Shown here one piece after another: positions 1 to 11,704 of a stretch of DNA of 64,000 bases. The stretch spans positions 4,414,339 to 4,478,338 of the forward strand of contig CM049316.1 of assembly GCA_026874595.1 (NCBI GenBank). Reading direction: 5' to 3'. Numbering within the stretch: position 1 is the stretch's first letter; each line of letters starts with the position of its first letter. This DNA comes from Sipunculus nudus. Taxonomy: Eukaryota; Annelida; Sipuncula; Golfingiida; Sipunculidae. The translations under genes and the position numbers were made by a program. The notes beneath the pieces were generated by a model that made no database searches, was not told the DNA's origin, and saw only the letters and a program-made list of their open reading frames with translations.

Positions 1-2281
1 ATTATTGGAGGAGATTTCAATATTCATTGTGAAGATAAACTAAATAGTGACACTAGAAAAATTCTTGATTTATTAGATGAAATGAATTTGAAAAAAAAAA
101 CCATGCATTTTCAGCCACCCATGAATCAGGTCATGCACTTGATCTTCTTATTACCAGGGAAGGTGATGGTGTATTGCTACAACCCCCACAGAGAAGGTAC
201 TTTATTTCTGATCATGCATTTATAAAGGCTCACACTGTACCTGAAAAACCAGAAACTGAAACCAAAGAAATATCATTTAGGAAAATTAAAGAAATAGATT
301 AACACAAATTTGAAAATGACATTAGGTCAAGTGATATGATGGACATGGACAATAAATCTGTTCATGAGAAGGTGATCATTTATGATCGGGAAGCAAAAGA
401 AATTATAGATACGCATGCTCCAGTTGTTTGGAAAACTATAAAATTAAAACAGGAATCACCATGGTACAATCAAGAGCTAAAAGAACTGAAGAAAAAGAAA
501 CATAATGCAGAGGATAAATGGCTCAAATCTGGACTGGACTCAGATCACAAAAGTTTCAAACAAGTACGTTTAGAATACATTCAAAAATGTGACATCGCAA
601 AAAAGATGTACTACACAAAGGAAGTACATAAATGCGAGGGAGATCAAAAGAAACTCTACAAACTGATTAAAAAATTAACACAAGGTGCATCTTTAACACA
701 CAATCCTGAATGTGAAATGACAATATATTATGTGAGAATTTTAGTGATTTTTTTTATAGATAAAATTGACAAAATCATGAGTGACACTGAAATGAACATA
801 CGGAGTGAGAATATCGAGAATGTGATAAATTATAGGGAACATACCAGAACAACTGCTTAACATTTTCTATTTTAAACCCTTGTCTGCTTCGGCAATTACG
901 CAATTGATCATTCAGTCAGCAAAAAAATCATGCATTCTAGACCCAATATCAACTGCATTGATGTCCTGTTGGAACAAATAACACAAACTGTGAACAGTGC
1001 TTGAGTTGAAAGATCTTTCCTACGCAACTGGAAATGCACAGTTGTAACCCCACTGTTAAAGAAATTGGGAGCTGAACTTAATTATAAAAATTATAGACCG
1101 GTCAGCAACCTATCAATTGTCTCGAAAATCATAGAAAAGGCCGCACTTTCACAGTATATAGATCAACTGGAAAGAATCAATATGATTGCAAATAAAAACA
1201 CAGCATACAAAAAAATACAATAGCACTGAAACACTGCTTTTATAAGTTCATTCCGACCTGATGAACAGCATGAATGATCAAAAAGTTACCCTTCTCGTAC
1301 TCCTGGATTTAAGTGCAGCTTTTGATATGGTCAGCTTGGATATCCTAGCAGAGATTTTTCAGAACCAATATGGCATTAGGGGATCTGTATTGAGTTGGTT
1401 TCAGTCATACCTGAGTATCAGGATCAGAGAGTGAGAGTAAACAACTCTGTCTCTGATAAACATAATTTGAAATATGGTGTTTCGCAGGGAAGTTGCGCAA
1501 GGCCCGTGATATTTCTAAGCTATCTTAGCTCCCTCTATGACATGATGGAGAAACACTCGCCACTCATAGCCGGATATGCTGATGATCACCAACCAGGATG
1601 TAAAAGAACGGAAATGAAGCCATTAGAAACCTTGAGAAATGTATTTCAGATGTCAGAGCATAGATGTTGACCCACTGACTAAACATTAACTACACCAAAA
1701 CTGAATTTATGTTAGTTGGAACAAAACAACAACTGGCAAAAGTAAACGACTGTGAAATAAAAGTAGGGAATGCAGTGATAAGGCATAATAAAATAAGGAA
1801 TCTTGGCGTAATCTTTGATTCAAACATGTTAATGTTGGATCATGTAAACCATGTGTGTAAGATAGGTTACTATCAGTTGACTAAAATTAGAAAGATAAAG
1901 AAGGACAAATCAACAGATGAAGTACATATTCACTCTTTTGTAAGCTCAAATATGGACTATCGTAATTCTCTATTGTATTGCTGCCCGAAGTATGTGATTA
2001 ATAAATTGCAAAAGTTACAGAACTGTGCAGCCAAAGTGGTGTGTGGAGCCCATTGATTTGATCCTGTAACTCTGTTGATGTAGGATCTTCACTGGCTTCC
2101 AGTTTCCTGTCGAATTGAATATAAAATAGCTCTTTTGGTATTTAAGTGCCTGCATGGCCAACACATGAGTATTTGTCTTGTTGAATTGAGAAGCATAATC
2201 CCAGCTGTGCTCTGAGGTCCGGTCAACGTAATCTGCTTGTGGTTCCCAAGACAAGGACAAAAACATTGGGGTCAAGGGGGT
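1..2281 (+). pseudogene. CR1/L2-type LINE ORF2 relic (endonuclease-reverse transcriptase)
   Basis: Decayed ORF2 of a non-LTR retrotransposon; the 5' part lies outside the window. Seen: the endonuclease motif GGDFNIH at 7-27; a frame change at the A-run near 91-101; the endonuclease SDHA motif at 207-218; an in-frame stop at 300; then a readable linker at 336-860 containing PWYNQELKELKKKK. Reverse transcriptase pieces follow in several frames: KNYRPVSNLS near 1087-1116, LLDLSAAFD near 1303-1329, GVSQGS near 1478-1495 and GYADD near 1572-1586. Thumb-like text at 1709-2056 includes DYRNSLLY and LQNCAAKVVCG, and LHWLPVS lies near 2088-2108. This motif order and wording are typical of CR1/L2-group LINEs (family knowledge). 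At least three frameshifts and several stops make it non-functional. The C-terminal end reappears at 3148. Confidence 0.88.
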
Positions 2282-3145
2282 TGTAGAGAGTTTTGGTTTT
2301 GTGCAAGTTGTATTTTTTCGTTCTCGTGTGTGCAAGTTAATTTATTTAATGCTTTACGTTAGATACTTAATGTATTTCATCAGCCGGGTCAGCGGACCCA
2401 CCTGGCACCGCACAGGATCCGCGCTGAACACCCTTTGACCTTTGACATGTGGCAGGCTCAGGTTCTGATTGACTTAGCGATTAATTAAAAAGTTGTCCAG
2501 CGCTGTCGGAAAGGGAGCGGATTCCACTTTTGCAGCGATCATCGAGAGGTGAGCCCATCTTAGCCGGGTTCTTTTTTTTTTGTAGAAAGATGTGGGTTTA
2601 ACTTTTGTGGGCTGCAGTTTTGTACTACCAGGTTAACTTAAAGCTGTAGAGTAGATATCTGAGGGTACGGGGAATGGACAGGTTTATCATTCTTCAGTAT
2701 TTTCCAGTGTAGATATGCAGACAGTTAAACGGTTTGTCGCACGTGAGGCCAGCAATGGAGGCTGCATGCATCAATGTTTAAATTGCTGCAGATAGAGACT
2801 TTGTGAATAGGATTTATGTTTTATGTTTTATTTGTAAGCAGGTGACTCTATGTGGTTTGTATTGTTTGAACTTTCTATGTGTAACTGGAAGTTATTTTTG
2901 TATTTAATGTAGTTTGTTTTATGTGGGAGTTGGGTTATTTTTTTTTGGTTCAAAACACAACGAGAAGTCTCCACACACAGGGATTAAGCTCCTGTGATAT
3001 TTTTAACATTGGCCCAGTCTTAAATATTTAACAAGACTTAGTGACGGGTAGCGGGGACCAGCAAACCTGCTTAGTACTCCCTTGCCTGGATTAATGGATA
3101 ACGGCCAGGGTTCAGGTTATAATAAAAGGGGGTAAAAACGTTACA
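2282..3145. mobile_element. Candidate solo LTR inserted in the L2-type LINE
   Basis: An 864-bp block interrupts the LINE coding region. It starts TGTAGAG and ends CGTTACA, so it has TG...CA termini with short TGTA/TACA inversion. An AATAAA lies at 3121-3126 near the right end. Joining the flanks, TCAAGG on the left to CGTTCACC on the right, restores one reading frame (SRRSPTIWNK), which supports a clean insertion at this point. The expected 4-5 bp target duplication is imperfect: GGGGT on the left and GGCGT on the right. No internal gag or pol sequence is present, so a solo LTR is the simplest reading; another non-autonomous element is possible. The strand is not determined. Confidence 0.5.
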
Positions 3146-3147
3146 GG

Positions 3148-3272
3148 CGTTCACCAACCATTTGGAATAAACTTCTGGATGATATCAAATGCCAAGACCG
3201 TATTAATACCTTTAAAGTCTTATTAAAAACACATTTATTCAGAACTGCCTATCATGTGAAATATATACACTG
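3148..3272 (+). pseudogene. C-terminal end of the same L2-type ORF2
   Basis: Reads in one frame as RSPTIWNKLLDDIK, then NTFKVLLKTHLF, ending at a TGA. This is the usual C-terminus of CR1/L2 ORF2 proteins (pattern: PTIWN-LP-DI...F---LKTHLF). It continues the protein broken at 2281 by the TG...CA insertion. Non-functional because its upstream parts are cut and frameshifted. Confidence 0.82.
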
Positions 3273-3524
3273 ATCACACGAAAGGTTAACACAATCATTT
3301 TATTTGCAATTTAGTATTAGTTCCTTTAGTCATTCTTTTAATCAGGTCATGAACTGATTATATTCTGTTTTAATGTTATATTATTGGTTGTAGGATCTTG
3401 TAAGTTGCTCTCATAGTGAATGTATTATTCCAATTTTATTCTATACAGCACAACTAAGTATTGCACATGTTGTTCATGTCTTATTGTGGTGCTTTATAAA
3501 TTTAATAAACTATAAACTATAAAC
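3273..3524 (+). mobile_element. 3' UTR and heptamer tail of the L2-type LINE
   Basis: AT-rich sequence following the ORF2 stop. It ends in tandem copies of ATAAACT at about 3505-3524 rather than poly-A. A short tandem-repeat tail is what CR1/L2-group LINEs carry at their 3' ends, so the tail fits the protein-based assignment. The element boundary is placed at the last repeat unit. No target-site duplication can be tested because the 5' end is outside the window. Confidence 0.7.
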
Positions 3525-3892
3525 AAGGAGTCAAAATCAATTAAGTGTGTCACAATTAAAATCTCAGGTGAAAAGGATTTGTTCAGACAGACAATCCAAC
3601 AAAGCTTGACCAATATTCCTGATTTTAAAACTAAGTTTAACAGTGTTATTCACACCTAGGCCCGGCCAATTTTTAGAGATATGAATGAAATGCTACAAAG
3701 TATTTATAACTTCTTAAATCTAGTCAGTTAGCACTTACATTAGATCCTAATATTTAATCACATATTAATATTAGGATTAAATTCCTGAAGGTTTTTTTCT
3801 TTAAAAAAAATCAAAATTGTCCAAGTCTCAACAAAAAGAATTAATTTAACATTAAAATTATAAGATTCATCTTATTTATAGTACAGGTCTGT
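3525..3892. other. Unassigned AT-rich stretch
   Basis: No ORF, RNA gene or recognisable repeat seen between the LINE tail and the family-1 HINE-like element. The short near-repeated phrase around TTAGATCCTAATATT / ATATTAGGATTAAAT (about 3741-3781) forms an imperfect inverted repeat, which is probably chance in AT-rich DNA. Confidence 0.4.
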
Positions 3893-4496
3893 CAACAGAA
3901 TCGGGTGGGGGGGGGGGGGGGGAGAGAAAGGCTCCCTGTGGTATAAACTGCAGACAGCCTGATCAAGCTCAACAAGAGAGAGGGCTTGCCCCAGTGATGG
4001 GATTGCATAACAAGAGCCTGGGGAGCATAAAGATTTTAACAGATTAAATCCTTACGTGTACATGCTGTGAAAATAAAATCCACATTACTTAAAGGAAAAA
4101 ACTAGATGTGTCGGCACAACATGAATGCCCCCGCCTGGGGCAAATTAGAAACATTTGTTAAATTTTGTAACATTTTTAAAGTTCAGGAGGTGTTGTATGG
4201 TCAAAAGTAGGTCAACAAGGGCAAAATGCAAACTCGATCTGTAAAGGGTCATTATCAAGCAACACACCAAAAATCAAGCCAGTATCTGCAGGCATTGTGA
4301 AAAAAAGTCCATATATGTGCATTTTTCATGTCTTTCATGTCTTTTTCTGTCTTTCATGAAATTTTCTATGTTCAGGATCTGTCATATGGTGATAAATAGT
4401 TTAACTGGGACGAAACGCGAACTCGATCTGTAAGTGGTCATTATGCGCCCACAGACCAAACATTAGGCCAGTATCTGTAAGCATTGCATTGCGAAA

Positions 4497-5170
4497 CTAG
4501 AATATAAGCAAAAGTTGATAATCATTTATAAATTTCAATTGGAGAGGTATATACCATGTTTCATAACAATCCACCAAATGCTTCCTGAGAAATAAGCTCC
4601 TAAGTTTTTTCTATACTAAGCTCTCTGACCTTGAAAAGTAGGTCAAGATCACCCATCTTTGAACTTGACCAAGATTTTGTAAATATAATGCAATAGCACT
4701 GAAGAAATAAAGTTCCTGTGTTGAAAACCCTTGGAGATATCCTCCCAAAATTGAAAAAATCTGATAAAATTTCATTAAAAAATCAGAAATTGCAGGTGGC
4801 GCCACCAAAATTGTGCAGCACATACAGACCATCAGTCCCAATGATCATAGTAAGTTTTGTGAAAATCCACACAATGGTTCCTGAGATATAAACTTCTGAG
4901 TGTTTTTCTATAATCAGCTCTAAAATGTAGAAAAATGGGTCAAGGTCACCCATCTTCGAACTTGACAGAGATTTTATCGATATATATCTTCACTGATGAA
5001 ATAAAATTCAAACGGTGAATCCTTTTAGAGATATCCTGCTGACAAGGTAAAAGTTAACAGACGCGGAACGGACGGACGGACGGACAGACACCGGACAGAC
5101 AGATGGATGGACAGACAGATGGACAGCTTGGGTTACGACAATAGCCTATCAGCCTATGAGCTGAGGGCTA
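4497..5170 (+). mobile_element. Family-3 HINE-like element nested in family 2
   Basis: The insertion lies between GCATTGCGAAA (left, ending 4496) and an A-run before CGGCTGTACATGTG (right), where intact family-2 units run GCGAAAAAAAGTCCGTACATG continuously. The insert is about 674 bp. It holds a two-unit core of about 296-bp period (CCTGAGAAATAA at 4584, CCTGAGATATAA at 4880), then a GGAC/GACA microsatellite at 5068-5126, then an imperfect palindromic end with TAGCC... and ...GGGCTA at about 5143-5170. It has the same layout as the families it sits in but unrelated core sequence. It carries no ORF of note. Confidence 0.6.
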
Positions 5171-5174
5171 AAAA

Positions 5175-5730
5175 CGGCTGTACATGTGTATTTGTCATGA
5201 AAATTTCTATTTTTCATGAATTTTTCTAAGTTTAGGAGCCGTAAAACGGTCAAAAGTAGGTCAAGCTGGACGAAACGCCAACTTGATTTGTAACTAGTCA
5301 TTATCTGCCTACACACCAAAAATCAGGTCAATATCTGCAGGCATTGCGAAAAAAAGTCCGTACATGTGTATTTGTCATGAAAATTTCTATTTTCATGAAA
5401 TTTTCTAAGTTTAGAAGCTTTAAAACGGTCAAAAGAAGGTCAACTGGGACGAAACGCGAACTCGATCTGTAACTGGTCATTATCTGCCCACACACCAAAA
5501 ATCAGGCCAATATCTGCAGGCATTGCGAAAAAAAGTCCGTACATGTGTATTTGTCATGAAAATTTCTATTTTTCATGAAATTTTCTAAGTTTAGGAGCCG
5601 TAAAACGGTCAAAAGTAGGTCAACCGGGACGAAACGCGAACTTGATCTGTAACTGGTCATTATCTGCCCACACACCAAAAATCAGGCCAATATCTGCAGG
5701 CACTGCGAAAAAAAGTCTGTACAACTGTTT
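5175..5730 (+). repeat. Three family-2 core units (about 180 bp)
   Basis: TACATGTGTATTTGTCATG starts at 5181, 5361 and 5540, giving periods of 180 and 179. The units match at nearly every base and are the best-preserved part of the family-2 core. The two upstream units (markers at 4231 and 4420) are more diverged. Confidence 0.85.
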
Positions 5731-5763
5731 GATTTCGGAATGACGGAAGGACGGAAAAAACTA

Positions 5764-5794
5764 TATGCCCCGGCCACATTGTGGCCGGGGCATA
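5764..5794. repeat. Perfect terminal palindrome of family 2
   Basis: Arms 5764-5777 and 5781-5794 (14 bp each) are perfect inverted copies, GC-rich (core CCCCGGCCAC), separated by ATT. The DNA around it is AT-rich, so the hairpin stands out. It marks the element's 3' end, directly followed by the A-run of the target. Confidence 0.9.
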
Positions 5795-6340
5795 AAAAAG
5801 TGCCATGGCCAAAGTTGGGCAAAATTTAAGGTACTGATTTTATATTATATATTGCTAAATTCAGATCTAAATTTTGGTATACAATTGAATCTTGAATAAA
5901 TGAAGTTATACCCCCGAAAAAAAATCTCTAGCATCAGCAATTCTTATGTTAAGTGAGTAAATATATTTCCTAATTTTTTACAAGGTGCATTTTGTTTGGG
6001 CCCACAACTTTAACAAATTACGCAATACTGTCCTAATTTTTGGTATGTACATATGAAATGTATGGAAGAATATGAATGTGTACTAAGATCAAATTCAGAT
6101 AAGTAGTTTTGATATTAGGCAGTCTTGAATTGTAAAAATGGGTTTTTAATGGAAAATGGATGTTTTTCCTTAATATCTCAAAGGAACAAAGTCTTAGTGA
6201 TCCAATTTTCCGTATGGAAGGAGATTTTGGAGACATCTAACTATATGCAAAATTTTGGATTTGTAGGTCCAACGGTTTGAAAACGTGCCCTGTTAAAGGG
6301 CGGACAGCTGGACGGCTGACGATCAAAGGACCACAACTAT

Positions 6341-6369
6341 AGCTCAGATGACTTATAGTCAGCTGAGCT
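6341..6369. repeat. Terminal palindrome of family 1, copy A
   Basis: AGCTCAGATGAC (6341-6352), loop TTATA, GTCAGCTGAGCT (6358-6369): 12-bp arms with one mismatch, followed by AAAAA. The same palindrome ends copies E (31296-31324) and F (34073-34101, one further change). This shows it belongs to the element and marks its end. Confidence 0.88.
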
Positions 6370-6374
6370 AAAAA

Positions 6375-8522
6375 TGCATGATTGTATGATTGTTTCCTTT
6401 GTCTGCACAGATAAACATGGAAGTATTTTCTTATGCTGTACTTGGTAGCATATGAGAAGTCACTTACTGAAGGATGGTATTTGTTTATGAAATTTTCAAT
6501 AAACAACTTTAATTATTTAACTTAAAATTAAAGTATAAAACATCACTGAAAATATCTGAAGTTAATATTCTTTTAAAATAAGACATTAAAATTTTGTCCA
6601 TTTCTAAGATGCTGTCAGAGCTGAGACTTTAAGAGTTACTGACTGACCCCAGGTGCTTCTATTAAGACTACTGATGGCACAAGCACACATTTGACTTTTT
6701 CCACAACAAATCCTTATCTACGAACTTTCATCAGGAAGACTAGCTGAGTGGCATTTTATGGCCTTGCACTTCTGAGAATGAAGCTTCAAGGATGAAGCCA
6801 TCCATCTCAGGATTTAACCAGCATTAAGTGCAGCTCACACAACACTACTGGCTGTCTGCCTGCCTTGTAAAGTCAAATGACCAGAATGAATAAGGCATTA
6901 TGGGATATATTTACAAAAGCACAAAAACAACACTGTATTGCTGCCTTTTGGGTCATATTAAGAAGAAGTACAAGACCTTGCATGAAAGTGTTATCAATTT
7001 TCATGGAAAAAAGTATGAAATAATACAAATAAATGATTATCCAGTTAATCAATATTTTGTACAATGATTACTCTATGTAATCCTATAAAACAAGCTTCTT
7101 GAATAATATCTGCAGTTATGCAAGAAGTACTATTTAACTCATTTATCTTCACTTTTTCATATTTCTAGTTATCCATATCTGTAGACACTGGTGATAACAA
7201 CACATCTTGGATCATTACAAACAGACCATGACAATGAAAGGATATACCTCTCTGGTAGATAATAAATATAGATGTGAATCTTTAAGATGCTTAAAAAGGA
7301 GAAAGAAGGAATGAAAGGATATATAACCCTGCAGTTTTTTCTAAAAGAAAATGTATTTACAGCAAGTACAACAGTTTCTCCAGAGAATAAATTTGCTCCA
7401 CCTACACTGGTTTGTGCCCTTATTAATAAATAAACCACACTAGTCAGATTAGTTAGACATGAAAACAAAATTATCATGTACATAGGCAATGTGGAGAGGA
7501 TGATTTAATCACATTGAAAACTTATGATAAGCAAAAGAGGTTCTAACAAAACACAATCATGGATAAATACGTATAGAGTATTGTTGAAAAACATGTAATC
7601 CTCAAATATAAATGATTGAAACACAGTAGAGGTAATTCAGGTCTGACTGACTGAATCAGGGATGGCCACAGTTAAGTTAGAAGTCCAATGTTTAATAATT
7701 TGGGGAATAATCTCGGAGTTAAACCTCATGCAAGCAACTGTGTATTTTAAGTAAAAAAAATTACATATATGATCTTGCAACCAAATAAAAGTAGTTAATT
7801 TGTTCTTCCAATGAGGTTTTATTATAATAAGAGTTTAAATTCAGTTCCACAATGATCTTAATAGTTGATAAACATGAGAAATATTAGCAGTAATAAAAAT
7901 TACTTTAAATAAAGAATACTTTTTAAATGACATCCTCTTTATTCTTTTAATTATTAAAGGTGCTTTTATCTAGACAGTTTCCTTGTAATAAGAATACAAA
8001 GTAATAATAAACAATCTGTTAAAGTATGTCACTTTATGAACAAATATGTGCTGATGTGAGATGAAACATCAAACATTTTTATAAAAGTATATAACCAACA
8101 CTGCTGGATGGGCTCAGCTGTGTTAAAAACCTGCAGGCCTCCCATGGCTGGCATTTTTTGTACGCTTTACCATTTGGGAGAGGCTGGTGGGGCTGTCATC
8201 ATTCAGCACTGCTGGGGCTGATACTACAAACTGTTGACAGCATGAACACCACCTTCCCTGCAAGAAGTCTGCTATTAGTCTACAGTCCCATCAGCTGCAT
8301 GAGGTAGCATGAGGTAGGGTGTTTTAAAGCTGAGGTAGGGTGTGTTAAAGGATCTACTGGTGTAGTGCGCCCATTTAAACTAAGAAAACAGCAGTCCGGG
8401 ACTGTATGGATACCTATGCTAGGTTATTAATCAACTGCTGTGTGCTACATAAAAAAGTGTGTTACAGTTCTCCAAATAAATCACAGGTCAGCAACAGAAC
8501 ATAGGCAGCTGTAATACAAGTG
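6375..8522. other. Unassigned AT-rich DNA
   Basis: Nothing recognised. Minus-strand open frames at 6873-7064 and 7169-7489 have low-complexity, hydrophobic translations with no known motif and look like chance frames in AT-rich DNA. A short direct repeat of GAGGTAGGGTGT lies at about 8309-8345. Confidence 0.4.
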
Positions 8523-8846
8523 AATGGCCCTATATTCAATAAATAAATTCATCCATTCATTTATTCACAGTATATGTGTGTGCATGGATGAATTGATGGA
8601 TGAATGAATAAATGAATGAAAGAACTTAAGAATGAATGAGACAATTTATGAATGAAGGAAAGGCTTATTCAATGAATGAATGGCTGAATGATTGAATGGA
8701 TGGATGAATGAATGGCTTAATGGATAAATGAAAGAATTAATTGCTGGCTTAATGAATGAATGGCTTATTGAATGACTGAATGAATGGCTTGTTCATTTAA
8801 GAATGAACGAATTAATGGATGGATGAATGGCTTATTAAATAAATAA
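8523..8846. repeat. Degenerate TGAA/TTCA tetranucleotide microsatellite
   Basis: About 320 bp dominated by imperfect repeats of TGAA, with TTCA in the first part (AATAAATTCATCCATTCATT) and then long TGAATGAATGAA tracts interrupted by GGCTTA and GGATGGA. The strand switch from TTCA to TGAA near 8570 gives weak inverted symmetry. Non-coding. Confidence 0.85.
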
Positions 8847-9639
8847 ATCTAATTAAATGTAAATCAAACCTAAAATCTGCCACTATCACTGTCCTAAGCC
8901 AGGATGAGTCACATAAAAATAATTAGAACTGGATACTCATGTGCTTTTCAATAACATCAGCGCAAAGCGTGATTATAAAATACAATGTCAGACGAACAAA
9001 AATTACGAGAATACTTTTACAAGGAACAATGGTGTTTACCAGGCAATGTTAGTTGAAATTCAGTGTTCAAAGTATAGATACCAGCAGGTAATTATCTGTT
9101 TCTTATCTGTTAATAATGTTTGCTTATCTGTTAATAATGTTAGCTGCATTCTAAATGTCCTTTGGGATTAGCTTTATGTAGCCACCATTAAGTTCTTTGT
9201 TCAAGGAACAATACTCCCGTAATTAATAAGGCTCCAACAAATTATCATCTAGCGGTAGTTTTATTTCACTTCTGTGGCAGACATGGAGGAGGATTATGCT
9301 CTTGTTGGCTGTTTACTTAAATCACACAGAACTTGTATTCTTAAGTTTAATTGAAGGATATTCTCAAAGGATTCTAGATCAATAAAAAGTACAAGAACCC
9401 TGGCTCAACACAGAATGCCCCTTTATCTGGTGGTAATCATTACTGTGATATAGCATCAAACTCCTTTATAGTAATTTGTTTCAATATGTTGTAAGTTTGT
9501 CTGTTTGTCTGTTTAGAACAGGTTTGAATCCTTTCCTCCGATACCTCTCAATCCTTCCTCTGGGATTCCTTTGAAAAAGTTCATACTTTTACTCAGACTT
9601 AATACATACAAACTTAATTTATTTTACATAGATTATACA
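8847..9639. other. Unassigned DNA with a 21-bp duplication
   Basis: No gene recognised. CTTATCTGTTAATAATGTT occurs at 9102 and again at 9123 as a two-copy tandem of 21 bp. The 76-aa plus-strand frame at 8941-9171 spans this repeat and has no recognisable domain. Confidence 0.4.
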
Positions 9640-9846
9640 ACTAGTTATAATTACTAATACAGGGCACTCGTTAAGGCTCGGATTTTGGCAATCAGTAGTA
9701 GGTATAAAGGTTGAGGAAACCAGAGAACCCGGAGAAAACCACCGACCTTAGACAGACAACTACAACCCACCCTCATAGCCATGCCTGGAATTGAACCCAC
9801 ATCGCAAGAGGAGAGAGCAAAGTGTTTTACAACCAATATTTATATC
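9640..9846 (-). mobile_element. tRNA-related SINE relic
   Basis: Read on the minus strand, a B-box-like GGTTCAATTCC (9785-9795) follows a tRNA-like head with GGTTGTAAAACAC. About 60 bases downstream comes GGTGGTTTTCTCCGGGTTC, then TGGTTTCCTC. The phrase GGTTTTCTCCGGG...TGGTTTCCTCC is a conserved body segment of SINEs widespread in marine invertebrates (family knowledge; I do not assign a named superfamily). A similar but decayed body lies at 47955-48015. The 60-aa minus-strand open frame here is SINE-derived, not a gene. Element limits are approximate. Confidence 0.6.
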
Positions 9847-11700
9847 TGACATAAAACATCAATGAAAGGACTCATAATACTGTGAATTATGAGAAGATCA
9901 AAATGGTTAAAGGAAATGGTTTTTTAAAAAAATTGGTTATTTTAGGCTCTCTGATGGCTAAATTAAGGTGAGTTTAAGGAAGTAAGTTTTAGGTATGTAA
10001 AGAGAAACTTCACAACATATCTCAATGTTAAGAAATAATGAGGCCAAAGTGTTAACAAAATATGTTCTAATTTGAGAAAAAGATGACAAAAAATATTAAA
10101 ATGTAATCCAAGTGCTTTCCCTTTGACAATTTCAAGATGTCACACAAAAGGTTATATTATTTTAAAATTAATATACAGGAGGAAAATGTTTAGAATGTCA
10201 AAAATATTACCGCTTTATATTATTGAAATGAAAATTATATCATCTTATTTACAGGACAATAAAAATGTGTACACTGATACTTAACAAATTCTGCAGCACC
10301 ACATCTAAATAAACTTCTTTCTTTAAGAGTAAAAGGTCATGGTGTATTCCTTTATTTTTGCATTCAACTATTTTACAAATTAAATGTACACCATAACATA
10401 ACAGTCCCAAAACAGTGACTGAAAAACAATAACCTTATGGAAAGGGATTAATATAAAACACTCTTATGTAAAAAATAAATTAATAGTCTGTACCACCATA
10501 CAACTTATATATTTATCTTCCATGACATGCTATTTTTGGATTATGGTTGTCACAGTTGAGTTCTGGCCTGTGTAGGTGTTTCAGGGATAAAGATCCATCA
10601 AATAGTGACAAATCATTCCACCATTTTTTTCTCGGGACAAAACAACTGTTTACTTTTGGGATCACCATGCACTGTCTGTACACCTCATTATCAACAAGTT
10701 TCCTTTGAAGGTATCGGCATCGATGACGTCAATACACACCCAATCCCTTGGCCATGCACGCCTACTCTGCTGATCACAGCACTATCTGCCTTCCTCAGGT
10801 ATTTGTTATATGACATTTTAATGGCTAATTGATTTATGGAAGGCAAGGGCAGAAAGCAACAAATATATGTGGGGGCTCTATTCTCAAAAGTATACCAAGA
10901 TTTTACATTAAATATGGTAAAATATGTTTTTTGCTTCAATTAAATCTGAGGTGGTAAACATCAAACAAAGCAGGTATTATTCCAGCAAATAGAAAAATAA
11001 TTAATAATTTTAGCACTGAAAGTTCAGTATTCTCAGAGGAGTCAAGCAATAATAAAGTCTAAAAGTAAAAACTGAAAATCTTAAATTCTATGATCTCTGG
11101 CCTGCATACTCAACTGATATGTCCATATGTTAGTCATTGCAAGAAGACTGATACAATTATAAATGGCTCTGGCAAATCAAATGAATGCTAAACACAATTA
11201 ACAAGAACCAATACAATTATCAATAGCTCTGAAATAATACAATGTAAGAAATAAACGTAACGTTTATAGTATCACACAGCAAATTAAACTTTTTCTATAA
11301 ATTACTCTTTATTTTAATTGTGCAGAAAATGATAGAAGAAAACTTTCTGGCAGTGTATCAAGACCTATTAAAGCAAATTAATTAAAGTTAAAAAGAAAAA
11401 CCTTCTTGTTGGCACAGATCCTCCAGGAGACTGCTGTAAATCTGTTGCTGTTTAAACCACAGCAATGTCATGTTTACTTGAGGTTATTTAAATAAAATGT
11501 GAAGGCCCTCTGGATTTAAAAGTATTAACATTTAAACCCTATCATGGTGCTGATAACTGAGATTTACACTGAAGCAATAATCTACATTCATAACTCACCT
11601 GATAGAGAGCCCTAATATTAATGTAAAACATTGGATTTTAAGAAAAGGTAGGCTTTCCATTAGATTTGCAGAAAATCCCAAAGGTCTAAGTCACTTATGC
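9847..11700. other. Unassigned AT-rich DNA
   Basis: No gene recognised. Opposing open frames at 10605-10832 (+) and 10691-10939 (-) overlap and neither shows a domain. The only distinct site is a CRE octamer at 10724. Confidence 0.35.
10724..10731. promoter_or_regulatory. Perfect CRE octamer
   Basis: TGACGTCA, the palindromic cAMP-response element bound by CREB/ATF bZIP factors (family knowledge). It lies in a somewhat less AT-rich patch (10660-10800) that ends CCTCAG|GTATTT, a possible splice donor. No transcript can be shown, and a single 8-mer can occur by chance. Confidence 0.25.
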
Positions 11701-11704
11701 AGGT

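Larger units (their letters stand above)
4102..5794 (+). mobile_element. Family-2 pearl/HINE-like element nested in copy A
   Basis: The insertion splits the family-1 phrase that in other copies reads GGAAAAAAACGTGCCATGG, leaving A-runs on both sides. It begins near ATGAATGCCCCCGCC and ends in a perfect 14-bp-arm palindrome at 5764-5794. Its core consists of units about 180-189 bp long: the marker AACTCGATCTGTAA or a variant recurs at 4231, 4420, 5280, 5459 and 5639. The 860-bp gap between 4420 and 5280 falls to about 186 once the family-3 insert is removed. Unlike the other families it has only a short GGAC-like run (GACGGAAGGACGG near 5741-5754). Non-coding. Its hairpin-ended, tandem-core structure places it with pearl/HINE elements by architecture. 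Confidence 0.65.
3893..6374 (+). mobile_element. Family-1 pearl/HINE-like element, copy A (interrupted)
   Basis: Its two halves, about 3893-4101 and 5795-6374, together match copies at 16005-18025 and 29800-34106. The 5' half has CTGTCAACAGAATCGGG followed by a G run, then the phrase around ACAGATTAAATCCTTA. The 3' half begins GTGCCATGGCCAAAGTTGG and runs to a short GGAC-rich stretch, then a terminal palindrome at 6341-6369 followed by A's. The design of a 5' region, core, GGAC microsatellite and terminal hairpin matches pearl elements and HINEs (non-autonomous Helentron relatives) known from bivalves. No transposase or Rep/helicase is encoded. The break at 4101/5795 is an insertion of a second family. 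The 5' limit is approximate. Confidence 0.65.

Noticed and set aside
4796-4807. Perfect palindrome GGTGGCGCCACC as a separate regulatory site
   Set aside because: It lies inside the family-3 repeat core with no supporting context; probably incidental.
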